From: JAGVSR01 sp033765145
GTDB lineage: Bacteria > Pseudomonadota > Alphaproteobacteria > Rhizobiales > Hyphomicrobiaceae
NCBI GenBank assembly: GCA_033765145.1
Contig: JANRIH010000024.1
Coordinates: 22,504-86,503 of the forward strand
Length of the DNA: 64,000 bases
Direction of reading: 5' to 3'
The notes below the pieces were generated by a model. It did not search any database, had not been told where the DNA came from, and worked only from the letters and a program-made list of their open reading frames with translations. A program made the translations under genes and the position numbers. Positions 9,246 to 18,333 of this stretch are shown here, in pieces; within the stretch, counting starts at the first letter, position 1, and every line of letters starts with the position of its first letter.

Positions 9246-10822
9246 GATGCCAGCACTCTCGACCGGGCTGGGAGATTTTCGTCGAACCATGCCTTGACAC
9301 CTTCGAGACCAGGGTGCGCCAGATCACGCTCCAAATAGCGCCATAGTCTCGGTATGTGGCGGAGATACTGCGGTTTGCCGTCCCGCACGTTCAGTCGCGC
9401 GAATATCCCGAGGATTTTTGTGTTTCTCTGGGCCCCGAGTGCAGCATAGGCGGCGCGGAAGGCCGCATCATCGAATGCAGGCTCTCGCTCGCGAACGGAT
9501 CGGACATAAAGGTCGAGAAGGCGCGTTTCGACGTCCGACGGTACATCGAGACGGGCATCCTGCAAGAGCGAGACGAGGTCGTAGGCCGGATGGGCGATCA
9601 GCGCATCCTGGAAATCGATGATGCCGACAGATTTCACGGCACGATCGACATCGCTCCCTGTGGCGGGCGGCGCATCGGATAGCCACAGCAGGTTCGGCGA
9701 ATGATAGTCGCGGAGTGCAAGTCCCTGGAGTTCTGACGTCACGCGACGGAAGACGGGCATCCAGGCTTCACCAAACGCTGCGCGCACCGCGTCGGGAATC
9801 TGCATGCCCCAGACGAGCGGCCAATACCAGTCGATCAGGAGTTCTGTTTCGATGGCGAGCGTTTGCAGATCCATGGGCGGAATGCGCCAGATCGCATCGC
9901 GTCGGGCGTTCCAAGTCGCGATGCGATCTGAGGTCATGTGGCGGAGTTCGACCAGGGTGAGCGTGGCGGCGCGCCAGAGCGGTTCCAGCGGTGCGCCTTC
10001 AGCCACTTCACTTCCGAACACGCGATCTCCGAGATCGTCGATCAACAGCACGCCCTGGGCGTGGTCCCGATCAAGGATGCGGGGCGCACGCAATCCGGCG
10101 TCGATCAGCAGCGACGCGATCGCGTCGAACGCGCGGGTGCCTTCCGCAAGATGTGCGATGCGGCTGTAGGAGAGGCCGTCGCGGACGGGCGGGCCGTCGG
10201 GCTGCTCGGGCCAGTCCATCAAGATTGCGGGGCACGGTCCGCCTTGCAATCGCGCGTAAGCCCGGACGGACGCGTCTCCTTGAAGGTAGGTCACGCGTGC
10301 CGGGCGCCATTCGCGTCGCGCGGATAGGAACGTCCAGATCGCCTCGGCCCGTTCGAGGCGCTTGGCTGCATCGCCCGTGGCTTCGATCGTGATAGCGCGG
10401 CGCTCTGGCGCGGCGCATTCATCGATCCTGATTTCGATGGCGTTCTCGCGCTTTAGAAGGGCCGGCGCGCGTTCGGGCCACTCGACAAGGATGACGCCCG
10501 CAGCCGCAGCGTCGTCGAGGCCGAGTTCCAAGACTTCCGCCTCGTCGCTCACGCGATAGAGGTCGGCGTGCGCGACGGCAAATCGCGGATGCGTGTAGGT
10601 CTGAACGAGAGAAAATGTCGGGCTTGGAACCTCGGCGTCAGGCTCGCCAAGAACCGCGCGGATGAAAGCGCGCGCAAGCGTCGTTTTTCCCGCACCGAGT
10701 TCGCCGGTGAGCGTCACCACGTCACCGGCGCGCAGCTTTATGGCCAACGCCTCGGCGATCCGCCGGACGTCGTCCTCATCCGCGCTTCTGATGATCCATG
10801 TGTGCTTTGGCAGGGGCTGCAA
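9242..10822 (-). CDS. tsaE: TsaE-AmgK fusion: tRNA t6A ATPase subunit fused to a sugar kinase
   Basis: Two domains in 526 residues. Residues 1-150 are TsaE (YjeE), the ATPase needed for N6-threonylcarbamoyl-adenosine at position 37 of tRNAs, with Walker A GELGAGKT at 40-47 and the SPTFSLVQTY segment. Residues of about 170-526 are an aminoglycoside-phosphotransferase-type kinase resembling AmgK (anomeric MurNAc/GlcNAc kinase): QGDASVRAYARL at its start, the catalytic-loop DYHSPNLLWL, and GIIDFQDALIAHPAYDL as the Mg-binding motif. The gene overlaps divL by 47 bases and the nucleotidyltransferase by four. This fusion is common in Hyphomicrobiales. Both motifs look intact, so both activities are probably retained. 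Confidence 0.9.
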   Translation of the reverse strand: MQPLPKHTWIIRSADEDDVRRIAEALAIKLRAGDVVTLTGELGAGKTTLARAFIRAVLGEPDAEVPSPTFSLVQTYTHPRFAVAHADLYRVSDEAEVLELGLDDAAAAGVILVEWPERAPALLKRENAIEIRIDECAAPERRAITIEATGDAAKRLERAEAIWTFLSARREWRPARVTYLQGDASVRAYARLQGGPCPAILMDWPEQPDGPPVRDGLSYSRIAHLAEGTRAFDAIASLLIDAGLRAPRILDRDHAQGVLLIDDLGDRVFGSEVAEGAPLEPLWRAATLTLVELRHMTSDRIATWNARRDAIWRIPPMDLQTLAIETELLIDWYWPLVWGMQIPDAVRAAFGEAWMPVFRRVTSELQGLALRDYHSPNLLWLSDAPPATGSDVDRAVKSVGIIDFQDALIAHPAYDLVSLLQDARLDVPSDVETRLLDLYVRSVREREPAFDDAAFRAAYAALGAQRNTKILGIFARLNVRDGKPQYLRHIPRLWRYLERDLAHPGLEGVKAWFDENLPARSRVLAS

Positions 10823-13319
10823 GCGTCGGCTCGGTCGGGGCGTTCGTGTTCATAAGAGCGCCCTCGGGACGCTCGGGCAACCGTACCGTGACGCGGGTGC
10901 CGATGCCAGGGGTCGAGTGCAGGGTGACGCGGCCTTTGTGCAGTTCCACGAGGCTCTTGACGATCGAGAGGCCGAGACCGGCGCCGCGATGAGCCGAGCC
11001 CTGCGCGCGGCTTTCGAAGCGATCCCAGACGCTCGCCTGCTGGTCGAGTGGGATGCCGACGCCCTGATCCTCGACCTCGAAAACGATGTCGCCGTGCTCG
11101 CGCCAGCATGACAGCATCACGGTGCCGCCGGTCTTCGAGAAGCCGACGGCGTTCGAGACCAGGTTATAGAGGATCTGGCGAACGCGGCTTTCGTCCGCAT
11201 AGAACTCTTGGACATCGTCTGCGACGGCGACATCCAGTGTCAGATCGGCGTTCACGGCGCGCTCGCGAACGGCGAGAATGGTCGCGTCGATGATGTCGCG
11301 CGGCGAGACGGGATCGAGCCGCAGATCGAGCGCGCCGGCATCGATTGTCGCGAGATCGAGGATGTCGTCGATGATCGCCAACAGGGTGCGCGACGATGCA
11401 GAGATGTGATCGAGATACGTGCGCTGGCGCTCGTTGAGGTCGCCCGTATGGGGGGTCGCCAGAAGTTCACTGAACCCGATGATGTTCGTGAGCGGCGTTC
11501 TCAACTCATAGGACACATGCCCGATGAACTGGTTCTTCACGCGGTCGGCCGCAACGAGGGCCTCGTTGCGTTCCTCGAGCGCACGCTCATAGCGTTTCGC
11601 GTCCGTCACGTCGGCGAACGTCAGCAGCATGGCTCCATCCGGCAAGGGCGTCGCGGCAAAGTCGATCACACTCATGTCCGGGCGCAGCATCTGGCCGGAC
11701 AGGTTCTCGCGCTCGGCCGACAATGCCGTGACGGACTGCGCGATGCGGCTCCAGGTGACGTCGTCTTCATAGAGCACGCGCGCGTTTCGCACGAAATCGT
11801 CGATATGCGGCCGGTTCTGCAAGTCGCGGCGGGCCATGCGCCAGATGCGCGCGAAGGCGGTATTGAAGAGTGTGAGACGTCCGTCGGTGGCGAACACGGC
11901 CACGCCTTCCGTCAGGCTGTTCAGCGTTTCGCCCTGGACACGGGTTAGGGCAACGTAACGGCTTTCGAGCGCCAAACGCTCGGTTGCGTCATCGTAGAGA
12001 TAGGTGACGCCGCCGTCTGGACGGCGGGCGGCGGTGACGTGAAGCACGCGACCGTCGGAGAGATGCCACCAGTCTTCAAGCTCCCCTGTCGCGTCGTACG
12101 CTGACAGGAGGCGCGTCTTCCACTCACGGAAGTTCGCGACTTCGGGCAGGCGGCCCTGATCGCGCAGCTGATCGATGATCGTGCCGTCGTCGGGGCCGGA
12201 GCGCAGCCAGTCGTCGTCGAGCTGGAACAGGCGGGCGTAAGCAACATTGTGATAGTTGAGGCGGCGATCCGGGCCGAAGATCGCCACGGCCGTCGTCACG
12301 CGGTCGAGCGTTCGGTCGTAGGCCGTCGAGAGGCGGTCGAGTTCACTTTGGGCGCTCTCGATAGCGGCGAGATCGAGTGCGATCGAGGCCGTCGCCTCAG
12401 CGAGCGGCAACGCGATAACGCGGTGGGGGCGCTGTTCGCCCGTGATGATCAGTGGCAAGCGCTCGTCGAATGACTTGCCCGACTTGTGGGCTCGCTCGAT
12501 CGCGCGGCGCTGGCGGCTCTCGATCAACTCGAGCTGACCGGCAATGACCTCGCGCTCGTCGCGGGCCTCGACAGCCCTGACGTAGGCACTGTTGACCCAC
12601 GTGATCCGCCCGCGGCCGTCGCGCAGCCATGCGGGGCTCGGGAGTGCGTTCAGCAGCGCGCGGCAGGAGCGGATGTCACGCGCAATCGATTTCTGGTGAT
12701 CGAGGATCAGCCCGAGGTCGCGCTTGTAGCCGGCAACGTCGCGGAGCCGGAGAATGGCGCGACTTCCGGCGGCGCGTCCGTCGGCCTCGATGTGACCGGC
12801 GGCCAGCGTGCGCAGGATCATGTTGAAGGCCTGTCCGTCCGCGAACAGGCGATCGAGGCCGCTCTTCAATTCGGTGGCCGACTTGGTTTCGAGCCAGAAA
12901 CCGAATCTCAGAAGCTCGGCCTGGTTCGTCGGCAAGCCCGGGACGCCTTCGAGGCTCTGGGCAAGCACGGTCAGGCCCTTGCCCTGCTCCCAGAAGATGA
13001 GGATCTGCGGCTCGGCGCGGATCAGCGCCTCGGCGGTCGAGAGCCGGCGCTTCAGGTCCTCGACCTCGCGCTTGCGCAACTCCGACCGCCGTCGCGACGC
13101 TGCTATGGCGGCGAATACAACGTAGGACGTCGCGAGGACGGCCATCGAAACAAGGCCGATCATCACGATGGTCCCGAGCCCCAGCCTGTCAAGGCCGAGT
13201 GCGACGCCTTGCGCGATCGTCGTCGTCACGACGAGCACGATGGCGATGCTGGCCAACAGCAACAGTGCCAATTCCAGGCGAGTGTTGTTGAGCCTTGGGC
13301 TCGAGGGGATGGTCGGCAT
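10776..13319 (-). CDS. divL: Cell-cycle sensor kinase homologue DivL with Tyr instead of phospho-His
   Basis: Membrane sensor of the DivL type, which in Caulobacter interacts with DivK and the CckA-CtrA pathway to control division and polarity. Two N-terminal membrane segments (about residues 17-70) are followed by PAS-type sensor regions, a dimerisation domain and an HATPase domain with N-box (NLVSNA), G1 (EDQGVGIP) and G2 (GAGLGLSIV). The H-box reads VSYELRTPLTN: residue 604 is Tyr, encoded by TAT at 11508-11510 on the minus strand, where ordinary kinases have His. That substitution is the defining mark of DivL (Tyr550 in Caulobacter). At 847 residues it is somewhat longer than the 769-residue Caulobacter protein. 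It overlaps tsaE and lies downstream of ahcY. Confidence 0.9.
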   Translation of the reverse strand: MPTIPSSPRLNNTRLELALLLLASIAIVLVVTTTIAQGVALGLDRLGLGTIVMIGLVSMAVLATSYVVFAAIAASRRRSELRKREVEDLKRRLSTAEALIRAEPQILIFWEQGKGLTVLAQSLEGVPGLPTNQAELLRFGFWLETKSATELKSGLDRLFADGQAFNMILRTLAAGHIEADGRAAGSRAILRLRDVAGYKRDLGLILDHQKSIARDIRSCRALLNALPSPAWLRDGRGRITWVNSAYVRAVEARDEREVIAGQLELIESRQRRAIERAHKSGKSFDERLPLIITGEQRPHRVIALPLAEATASIALDLAAIESAQSELDRLSTAYDRTLDRVTTAVAIFGPDRRLNYHNVAYARLFQLDDDWLRSGPDDGTIIDQLRDQGRLPEVANFREWKTRLLSAYDATGELEDWWHLSDGRVLHVTAARRPDGGVTYLYDDATERLALESRYVALTRVQGETLNSLTEGVAVFATDGRLTLFNTAFARIWRMARRDLQNRPHIDDFVRNARVLYEDDVTWSRIAQSVTALSAERENLSGQMLRPDMSVIDFAATPLPDGAMLLTFADVTDAKRYERALEERNEALVAADRVKNQFIGHVSYELRTPLTNIIGFSELLATPHTGDLNERQRTYLDHISASSRTLLAIIDDILDLATIDAGALDLRLDPVSPRDIIDATILAVRERAVNADLTLDVAVADDVQEFYADESRVRQILYNLVSNAVGFSKTGGTVMLSCWREHGDIVFEVEDQGVGIPLDQQASVWDRFESRAQGSAHRGAGLGLSIVKSLVELHKGRVTLHSTPGIGTRVTVRLPERPEGALMNTNAPTEPTLAAPAKAHMDHQKRG

Positions 13320-13467
13320 GGGCTCCGGGACGCGGATCGGCGCTGTCGGGTGGGATCGGGGGCGCTCCTCTTGACGCCAGACTCCGCGGGAGCGAATCGT
13401 TTCTCGAGATTATGGGCACCACAAAGCAGGCTGGCCAGTGCGACCGGCCCACAGTGCCGGAATAAGA

Positions 13468-13496
13468 ACGGCGCCACGCTCGAGGCGCGGCGCCGT
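13468..13496 (-). terminator. Hairpin terminator after ahcY
   Basis: On the minus strand the perfect 8-base stem ACGGCGCC/GGCGCCGT encloses 13 bases and is followed by TTCTTATT. It lies about 30 bases beyond the ahcY stop and separates it from divL. Confidence 0.55.
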
Positions 13497-13528
13497 GCGG
13501 GTCGGCCGTCCATCGCAGCCTGTTCGGA

Positions 13529-14935
13529 TCAGTAGCGGTAGTGATCGGCCTTGAACGGGCCCTCGGCCTTGACGCCGATGTATTCGGCCTGATCCGGGCG
13601 CAGTTTCGTGAGCTTCACGCCGATCTTCTCGAGATGCAGGCGCGCGACCTTCTCGTCGAGGTGCTTCGGCAGCGTATAGACCTTGCGCTCGTACTTCCCC
13701 GGATTGGTCCAGAGTTCGATCTGGGCCAGCGTCTGGTTGGTGAACGATGCCGACATGACGAACGACGGATGGCCCATCGCGTTGCCGAGGTTCACGAGGC
13801 GGCCTTCCGACAGGAGCAGGATGCGGTGGCCGTCGGGGAACTCGATCTCGTCAACCTGCGGCTTCACGTTGCTCCACTTGAGGTTCTTCAAGCCGGCGAC
13901 CTGAATCTCGTTGTCGAAGTGACCGATGTTGCACACGATGGCGCGATCCTTCATGGCGCGCATGTGGTCGATCGTGATGACATCCTTGTTGCCGGTTGCG
14001 GTGACGAAAATGTCGGCACGAGGTGCAGCCTCTTCCATCGTCGTGACCTCATAGCCCTCCATGGCGGCCTGGAGTGCGCAGATCGGGTCGATTTCGGAGA
14101 CGATCACGCGGCAGCCGGCCTGACGGAGAGAAGCGGCCGAGCCTTTGCCGACGTCGCCGAAGCCGGCGACCATGGCGATCTTGCCGGCCATCATGACGTC
14201 CGTGCCGCGGCGGATGCCGTCGACCAGCGATTCGCGGCAGCCGTAGAGGTTGTCGAACTTCGACTTCGTCACGGCGTCGTTGACGTTGATGGCGGGGAAC
14301 AGAAGCTTGCCGGCCTTCTGCATTTCGTAGAGCCGGTGAACACCGGTCGTCGTTTCCTCGGACACGCCACGAATCGACTTCGCGACCTCACCGAACCAGC
14401 CTTTCGGCTGCTCCTTGAGCGAGCGCTTGATGAGTGCGAAGAGGATTTCCTCTTCCTCGGAGCCTGGCTTGTCGAGGAACGCCGTGTCGCCGCCTTCGGC
14501 GCGGACGCCCAAGTGGATGTAGAGGGTCGCGTCGCCACCATCATCGAGGATCATGTTCGGCATGCCGCCGTCGCCCCACTCGAAGAGTTTGTGGGTGTAA
14601 TTCCAGTAGTCGACGAGGCTCTCGCCCTTCCAGGCGAAGACTGGGATGCCGGCGGCGGCGATGGCGGCCGCGGCGTGGTCCTGGGTCGAATAGATGTTGC
14701 ACGAGACCCAGCGGATGTCGGCGCCGAGGGCCTTCAATGTCTCGATCAAGACGGCCGTCTGGATCGTCATGTGCAACGAGCCGGCAATGCGTGCGCCCTT
14801 CAGAGGCTGGGCCGGACCGTATTCGGCGCGCGTCGCCATTAGGCCGGGCATTTCCGTCTCGGCGATCGAGATTTCCTTCCGGCCCCATTCGGCGAGGCCG
14901 ATGTCCTTGACGATGTAGTCGGTGGTGGCGGGCAT
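13529..14935 (-). CDS. ahcY: Adenosylhomocysteinase
   Basis: Reversibly hydrolyses S-adenosylhomocysteine to adenosine and homocysteine in the cytoplasm, removing the inhibitory product of methyltransferases. The full-length 468-residue protein starts MPATTDYIVKDIGLAEWGRK. The NAD-binding motif is VAGFGDVGKGSA, and the C-terminus ends FKADHYRY, the conserved Lys/Tyr tail that reaches into the neighbouring subunit. It stands alone between a long upstream leader and a downstream hairpin. The region 5' of it contains an inverted repeat that could be an operator (see separate entry). Confidence 0.97.
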   Translation of the reverse strand: MPATTDYIVKDIGLAEWGRKEISIAETEMPGLMATRAEYGPAQPLKGARIAGSLHMTIQTAVLIETLKALGADIRWVSCNIYSTQDHAAAAIAAAGIPVFAWKGESLVDYWNYTHKLFEWGDGGMPNMILDDGGDATLYIHLGVRAEGGDTAFLDKPGSEEEEILFALIKRSLKEQPKGWFGEVAKSIRGVSEETTTGVHRLYEMQKAGKLLFPAINVNDAVTKSKFDNLYGCRESLVDGIRRGTDVMMAGKIAMVAGFGDVGKGSAASLRQAGCRVIVSEIDPICALQAAMEGYEVTTMEEAAPRADIFVTATGNKDVITIDHMRAMKDRAIVCNIGHFDNEIQVAGLKNLKWSNVKPQVDEIEFPDGHRILLLSEGRLVNLGNAMGHPSFVMSASFTNQTLAQIELWTNPGKYERKVYTLPKHLDEKVARLHLEKIGVKLTKLRPDQAEYIGVKAEGPFKADHYRY

Positions 14936-15426
14936 TCAGGGCTCCCTAGACGGTGGTTCAAACGTTCGGTTTGCGGCCGTGGCCGTAGCGATTTCGCGGT
15001 CGGTGGGTCGCGGTCGGGTCCGGCGGCGCGCGAACGGTGCCGGGTCCGGTCCGGCCGCACGCCCCGGAGGCCTTTGCCGCTGGCTCCGCCCCGGCTCCCT
15101 ATACCGGCGTGCTTCCTGAGGGGCAACAAGATATATGCAAGTCTTTATATCTGCATAGATCTGCGATCGGATCGGGTCATGACGCAAGGCCCGACACCCG
15201 CAGTCGCTATCCGTCCTCAGTAAAATTCCAAGTATTTCAGTGGTGTCCCAAGCTTACTTTATTAATTTTGTATTGCTTTGAATACAATAATTTGAACAAA
15301 ATTCTATATTCATACAAGTTTTACTCAGATTAAATTCCCTCTCTGTTTCTACGTATCTTAACTTTTACTACGAACACTGAGTCTAATAATCCAGCATGCT
15401 CTGAAATCGAGGAGGCACTGACAGTC
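14936..15426. other. Gene-free region between ahcY and the TadG-like gene
   Basis: About 490 bases without a convincing gene. The part next to ahcY (14940-15115) is GC-rich. The rest (about 15120-15420) is clearly AT-rich compared with the window, with runs such as TTTATTAATTTTGTATTG. It probably holds the divergent promoters of ahcY and the vWA gene. A strong ribosome site, AGGAGG at 15410-15415, precedes the ATG at 15427. I see no recognisable riboswitch. Confidence 0.6.
15129..15162. promoter_or_regulatory. Inverted repeat upstream of ahcY, candidate operator
   Basis: AGATATATGCA at 15129-15139 faces TGCATAGATCT at 15152-15162, 11-base arms with one mismatch and a 12-base spacer. Nested inside is GATATA (15130-15135) against TATATC (15146-15151). 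It is about 195 bases upstream of the ahcY start in an AT-rich stretch, a plausible place for a methionine/SAH-cycle regulator. No regulator gene is adjacent, so function is inferred from symmetry only. Confidence 0.35.
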
Positions 15427-16860
15427 ATGACCGACGTTGTGAAGAACCGGCAGCGCCGTGGCGCCGTGGCCGTCGTTCGGCGCACTCGGGGGGCCATTTC
15501 TGATTTTGTGGCCAATCGCGGTGGCGACATCGCAATCATGTTCGGCCTCATGGCGCTTGCCATGTTCGCGGCCATGGGCGCTGCGGTCGATATCGCGCGC
15601 TGGCTGCACGCGCGGCAAGACACGCTTGCGGCTCTCGATGCGGCGGTGCTGGCCGGTGGTCGCCAATTGCAGGTCGGTGCCGACCATGGGACGGCTGAGG
15701 CCTCAGCGATGCGCTACTACAAGTCGAACACGAAGTCCCGGCTTCCGCTGGCTGTCGATACCATTGCATTTTCAGTCCAAGACGACGGGATGGCGTTCGG
15801 CGTCACCGGCAATGCCTCGATCGAAACGCCGGTCCTCGCGATCTTCGGAATCGATACGCTGCCGCTGCTCAATCTCTCGGGGTCCGAATACTCGAAGGCA
15901 CAGCTCGCCGTCGGCGGCAATTCAGACATCGACCTCGAGATCGGCCTCATGCTCGACGTTTCAGGCTCGATGGCCGGAACGAAAGTCGACGACATGAAGG
16001 AGGCCGCGAAGGACCTCGTCAACATCGTCGTCTGGGACGACCAGAGCGAGCACACGGCACGTGTCGCACTCGTTCCATTCTCGGCCGCGGTGCGTCCTCC
16101 GACGTGGCTCTACGATCAGGTCGCAGACCCGGCCATGAGCGCGGCCAAGTACGGCCCGGGACACATGAACGCGAAATGCGGCGGCACGTGCCAGAAGCGG
16201 TTCGAACGCGCGTCCCCGTGTGCCGTCGAGCGGTCGGGGACCAATGCCTACACCGATGCCTTGCCGAGTGCCAACAAATGGATCATGCCGATGTACGTCG
16301 AGCGTTCGCCGACGCGATCGGAATGCCCGCTCGGATCGCGCAGCGAAATCGTTCCGTTGTCGAATGACAAAGCGATGCTCGTCGACAAGATCGACCGTCT
16401 GACGGTCAGCGGGACGACCGCCGGGCATCTCGGCACCGCATGGGCCTGGTACATGATCTCGCCCAAGTGGGCGCCGATCCTGCCCGAGGCCAGCAAGCCC
16501 GCGGCCTATGATGGGACCAAGACCAACAAGATCGCGATCCTGATGACGGACGGCGAATACAATACGCAATACACCGTGCATGGTATCGCGAGCGGCACGG
16601 CGAATGCGCCGACACCGAATTCGCCTGCCAACGCCACGTCGGACAATCAGGCGAAGGCACTGTGCACGGCCATGAAGGCGGAAGGCATCACGGTCTATAC
16701 CGTCGGCTTCGATCTCGGCGGCAATCAGAGCGCGATCAATACGCTCGAACGATGTGCGACGACGCCCGGGCACGCGTATCTCGCGGACGACGGCGCTGGT
16801 TTGAAGCAGGCGTTCCGTGACATCGCGCTCAAGATCTCGGCGCTCTACCTGTCGAAGTAG
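15427..16860 (+). CDS. TadG-like pilus-associated protein with von Willebrand A domain
   Basis: 477-residue exported protein. The N-terminus has a basic segment, then a hydrophobic stretch (DIAIMFGLMALAMFAAMGAAVDIARW, residues of about 38-63, quoted here only as its position and character) typical of TadE/TadG minor pilins, followed by LHARQDTLAALDAAVLAGGR. The C-terminal half is a vWA domain with the metal-ion MIDAS motif D-V-S-G-S at residues 177-181 and a later MTDGEYN. Such proteins accompany Flp/Tad pili and are thought to anchor or assemble them at the envelope. No other tad genes are in the window, so it is an orphan here. The start is fixed by AGGAGG 11 bases upstream. Confidence 0.8.
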   Translation: MTDVVKNRQRRGAVAVVRRTRGAISDFVANRGGDIAIMFGLMALAMFAAMGAAVDIARWLHARQDTLAALDAAVLAGGRQLQVGADHGTAEASAMRYYKSNTKSRLPLAVDTIAFSVQDDGMAFGVTGNASIETPVLAIFGIDTLPLLNLSGSEYSKAQLAVGGNSDIDLEIGLMLDVSGSMAGTKVDDMKEAAKDLVNIVVWDDQSEHTARVALVPFSAAVRPPTWLYDQVADPAMSAAKYGPGHMNAKCGGTCQKRFERASPCAVERSGTNAYTDALPSANKWIMPMYVERSPTRSECPLGSRSEIVPLSNDKAMLVDKIDRLTVSGTTAGHLGTAWAWYMISPKWAPILPEASKPAAYDGTKTNKIAILMTDGEYNTQYTVHGIASGTANAPTPNSPANATSDNQAKALCTAMKAEGITVYTVGFDLGGNQSAINTLERCATTPGHAYLADDGAGLKQAFRDIALKISALYLSK

Positions 16861-16886
16861 TCGCAGAAGTGGACGGACGACTTCGG

Positions 16887-16914
16887 GCCCGGCGGCTATG
16901 CCATGCTGCCGGGC
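16887..16914. terminator. Hairpin between converging genes
   Basis: GCCCGGCGGC (16887-16896) pairs almost perfectly with GCTGCCGGGC (16905-16914) over an 8-base loop. It abuts the stop of the HPr gene and follows the vWA gene by 26 bases. No T-run follows on either strand, so termination is uncertain. Confidence 0.4.
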
Positions 16915-17217
16915 TCAGCCGTCTTCGGCGAGTTCTTCGCCGAACCCCGTCTCGACGAGGTTGACGAGGGCTTCGAGTGCTTCGGGCCCCTCGGGACCAT
17001 CGGCGCGGATATGGAGCTGCGATCCTGGTCCAGCTGCGAGCATCATGAGACCCATGATCGAAGTGCCGCCGACCGACTGGCCGTCGCGCGTGACGACGAT
17101 ATTAGCTTTGTAGGTTTCAGCGCACTTCACGAACTTCGCCGATGCCCGCGCGTGCAAACCCTTGCGGTTGATGACCGTCACGACGGCTTCGGGATGCGGA
17201 CTGTCGATCTGCGGCAT
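16915..17217 (-). CDS. ptsH: Phosphocarrier protein HPr
   Basis: 100-residue phosphocarrier of the regulatory PTS found in alphaproteobacteria, where it does not feed a sugar permease but passes phosphate to EIIA proteins. The phosphorylated His is residue 22 in NRKGLHARAS. The regulatory Ser, target of HPr kinase, is Ser53 in GTSIMGLMML. It follows the EIIA gene by six bases in the order hprK-manX-ptsH, an arrangement conserved in Hyphomicrobiales and functionally tied to ChvG/ChvI and carbon-source control. Confidence 0.95.
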   Translation of the reverse strand: MPQIDSPHPEAVVTVINRKGLHARASAKFVKCAETYKANIVVTRDGQSVGGTSIMGLMMLAAGPGSQLHIRADGPEGPEALEALVNLVETGFGEELAEDG

Positions 17218-17223
17218 CGGGGC

Positions 17224-17628
17224 TCAGCTCTCGCCCGACAGCTCTTGGCTGGCCACCTTGATGTATTTGCGGCCCGCCTCACGAGCGCGCGAGACGGCTT
17301 CAGCCATCGGCAATTCGCGCCGGAGACTCGCGAGCTTCACGAGGATCGGGAGATTGATCCCCGCGATCACCTCCGCTTTGGATTCGTCCATGATCGAAAT
17401 CGCGAGGTTCGACGGCGTGCCGCCGAACATGTCCGTCAGAATGATGACGCCTTCGCCTTCGTCGGCGCGCCGCGTGGCTTCGAGAATCTCGGCGCGGCGC
17501 AACTGCATATCGTCCTCGGGACCGATCGACACCGTCTCGAGCAAAGGCTGACGTCCGACGATGTGCTCGAGTGCGGAGCGGAACTCCTGCGCCAGACCGC
17601 CATGAGTGACAATGACCAATCCAATCAT
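17224..17628 (-). CDS. manX: PTS EIIA component, mannose family (ManX)
   Basis: Cytoplasmic EIIA-Man domain protein of 134 residues, with the phosphorylated His9 in MIGLVIVTHGG and the typical LTDMFGGTPSN segment. The frame runs upstream to 17715, but the ATG at 17628 gives the normal family N-terminus. No EIIB or EIIC is nearby, so its role is regulatory; in rhizobia this protein relays PTS phosphorylation state to carbon metabolism. It lies between hprK (222-base gap) and ptsH (six-base gap). Confidence 0.93.
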   Translation of the reverse strand: MIGLVIVTHGGLAQEFRSALEHIVGRQPLLETVSIGPEDDMQLRRAEILEATRRADEGEGVIILTDMFGGTPSNLAISIMDESKAEVIAGINLPILVKLASLRRELPMAEAVSRAREAGRKYIKVASQELSGES

Positions 17629-17850
17629 GCCGCTTTGCTCTGCATGTTGCGACGCTTCTCGAGCGAGGCCGGCCGCATCTCGGCACACGCGTGGCGAGGC
17701 TGGGGATCGCCCCATCGCCCACCTTCCGGAGCCAACCAGAGGGGCCCGCCACCTGGCGGCCGGAGACTTACAACTGTTCGGCGGACGATCAAAGAGGTTT
17801 GGGTCGCAGCGCGCGGGTCCGTCCCCCCGATTGCGCTCTGGGCGTTGTAC

Positions 17851-18333
17851 TCAAGTCCTATCTCCGAGCCAGGGCTGGCGTTCGAGGGCCATGGCCAATT
17901 TCAGGGGGGCGGATGCCTCGAACGCGGCCAGCCGCATGACGGGCAGTTCGAGGCCCATGATGATTTCGGTCGGCCACGGATCGGGATAGCGCTCGACACC
18001 GCCGGACACGACAAGATCGACGAGGAGGACAACTGGAGCGGGTGCGTGGAAGGGTACGCGTAGAATTCCGAGCCCGCGCACTTCGATGAGACCGGCCAAG
18101 GGAGCGGGCGATGACGCCAAGAGTTCGATCCCGACGCGCGTCAGGCAGACCTGGTCATCGGCCACGAGTTCCATGGGCGCCGGTGCAAGGACCGAACGCG
18201 CCAGGCCGAGGCACCGGAGGGCGAGATCGGATTTCCCGCTTCCCGATTGGCCGCGGATCAACGCCGCGCGCGGCCCGAGGCGGACGGCCGTTGCATGGAC
18301 GATGAGAGACGGATTATCCGAACCGGCGGCCAC
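17851..18333 (-). CDS. hprK: HPr kinase/phosphorylase, short alphaproteobacterial form
   Basis: Phosphorylates HPr on its regulatory Ser. Walker A GQSGSGKS is at residues 28-35, VADDQVCLTRVG follows, and the conserved EVRGLGILRV loop is present. The protein is about 160 residues, only the C-terminal catalytic half of the Gram-positive enzyme, as is usual in this class. I take the GTG at 18333 as start, which overlaps the chvG stop by 20 bases. The frame stays open to 18477, but those codons lie inside chvG and look like a shadow. Coupling to chvG links envelope sensing with PTS control. Confidence 0.88.
   Translation of the reverse strand: MAAGSDNPSLIVHATAVRLGPRAALIRGQSGSGKSDLALRCLGLARSVLAPAPMELVADDQVCLTRVGIELLASSPAPLAGLIEVRGLGILRVPFHAPAPVVLLVDLVVSGGVERYPDPWPTEIIMGLELPVMRLAAFEASAPLKLAMALERQPWLGDRT

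Noticed and set aside
14936..15200. SAM or SAH riboswitch in front of ahcY
   Set aside because: I could not trace a conserved core; the GC-rich leader forms many weak hairpins.
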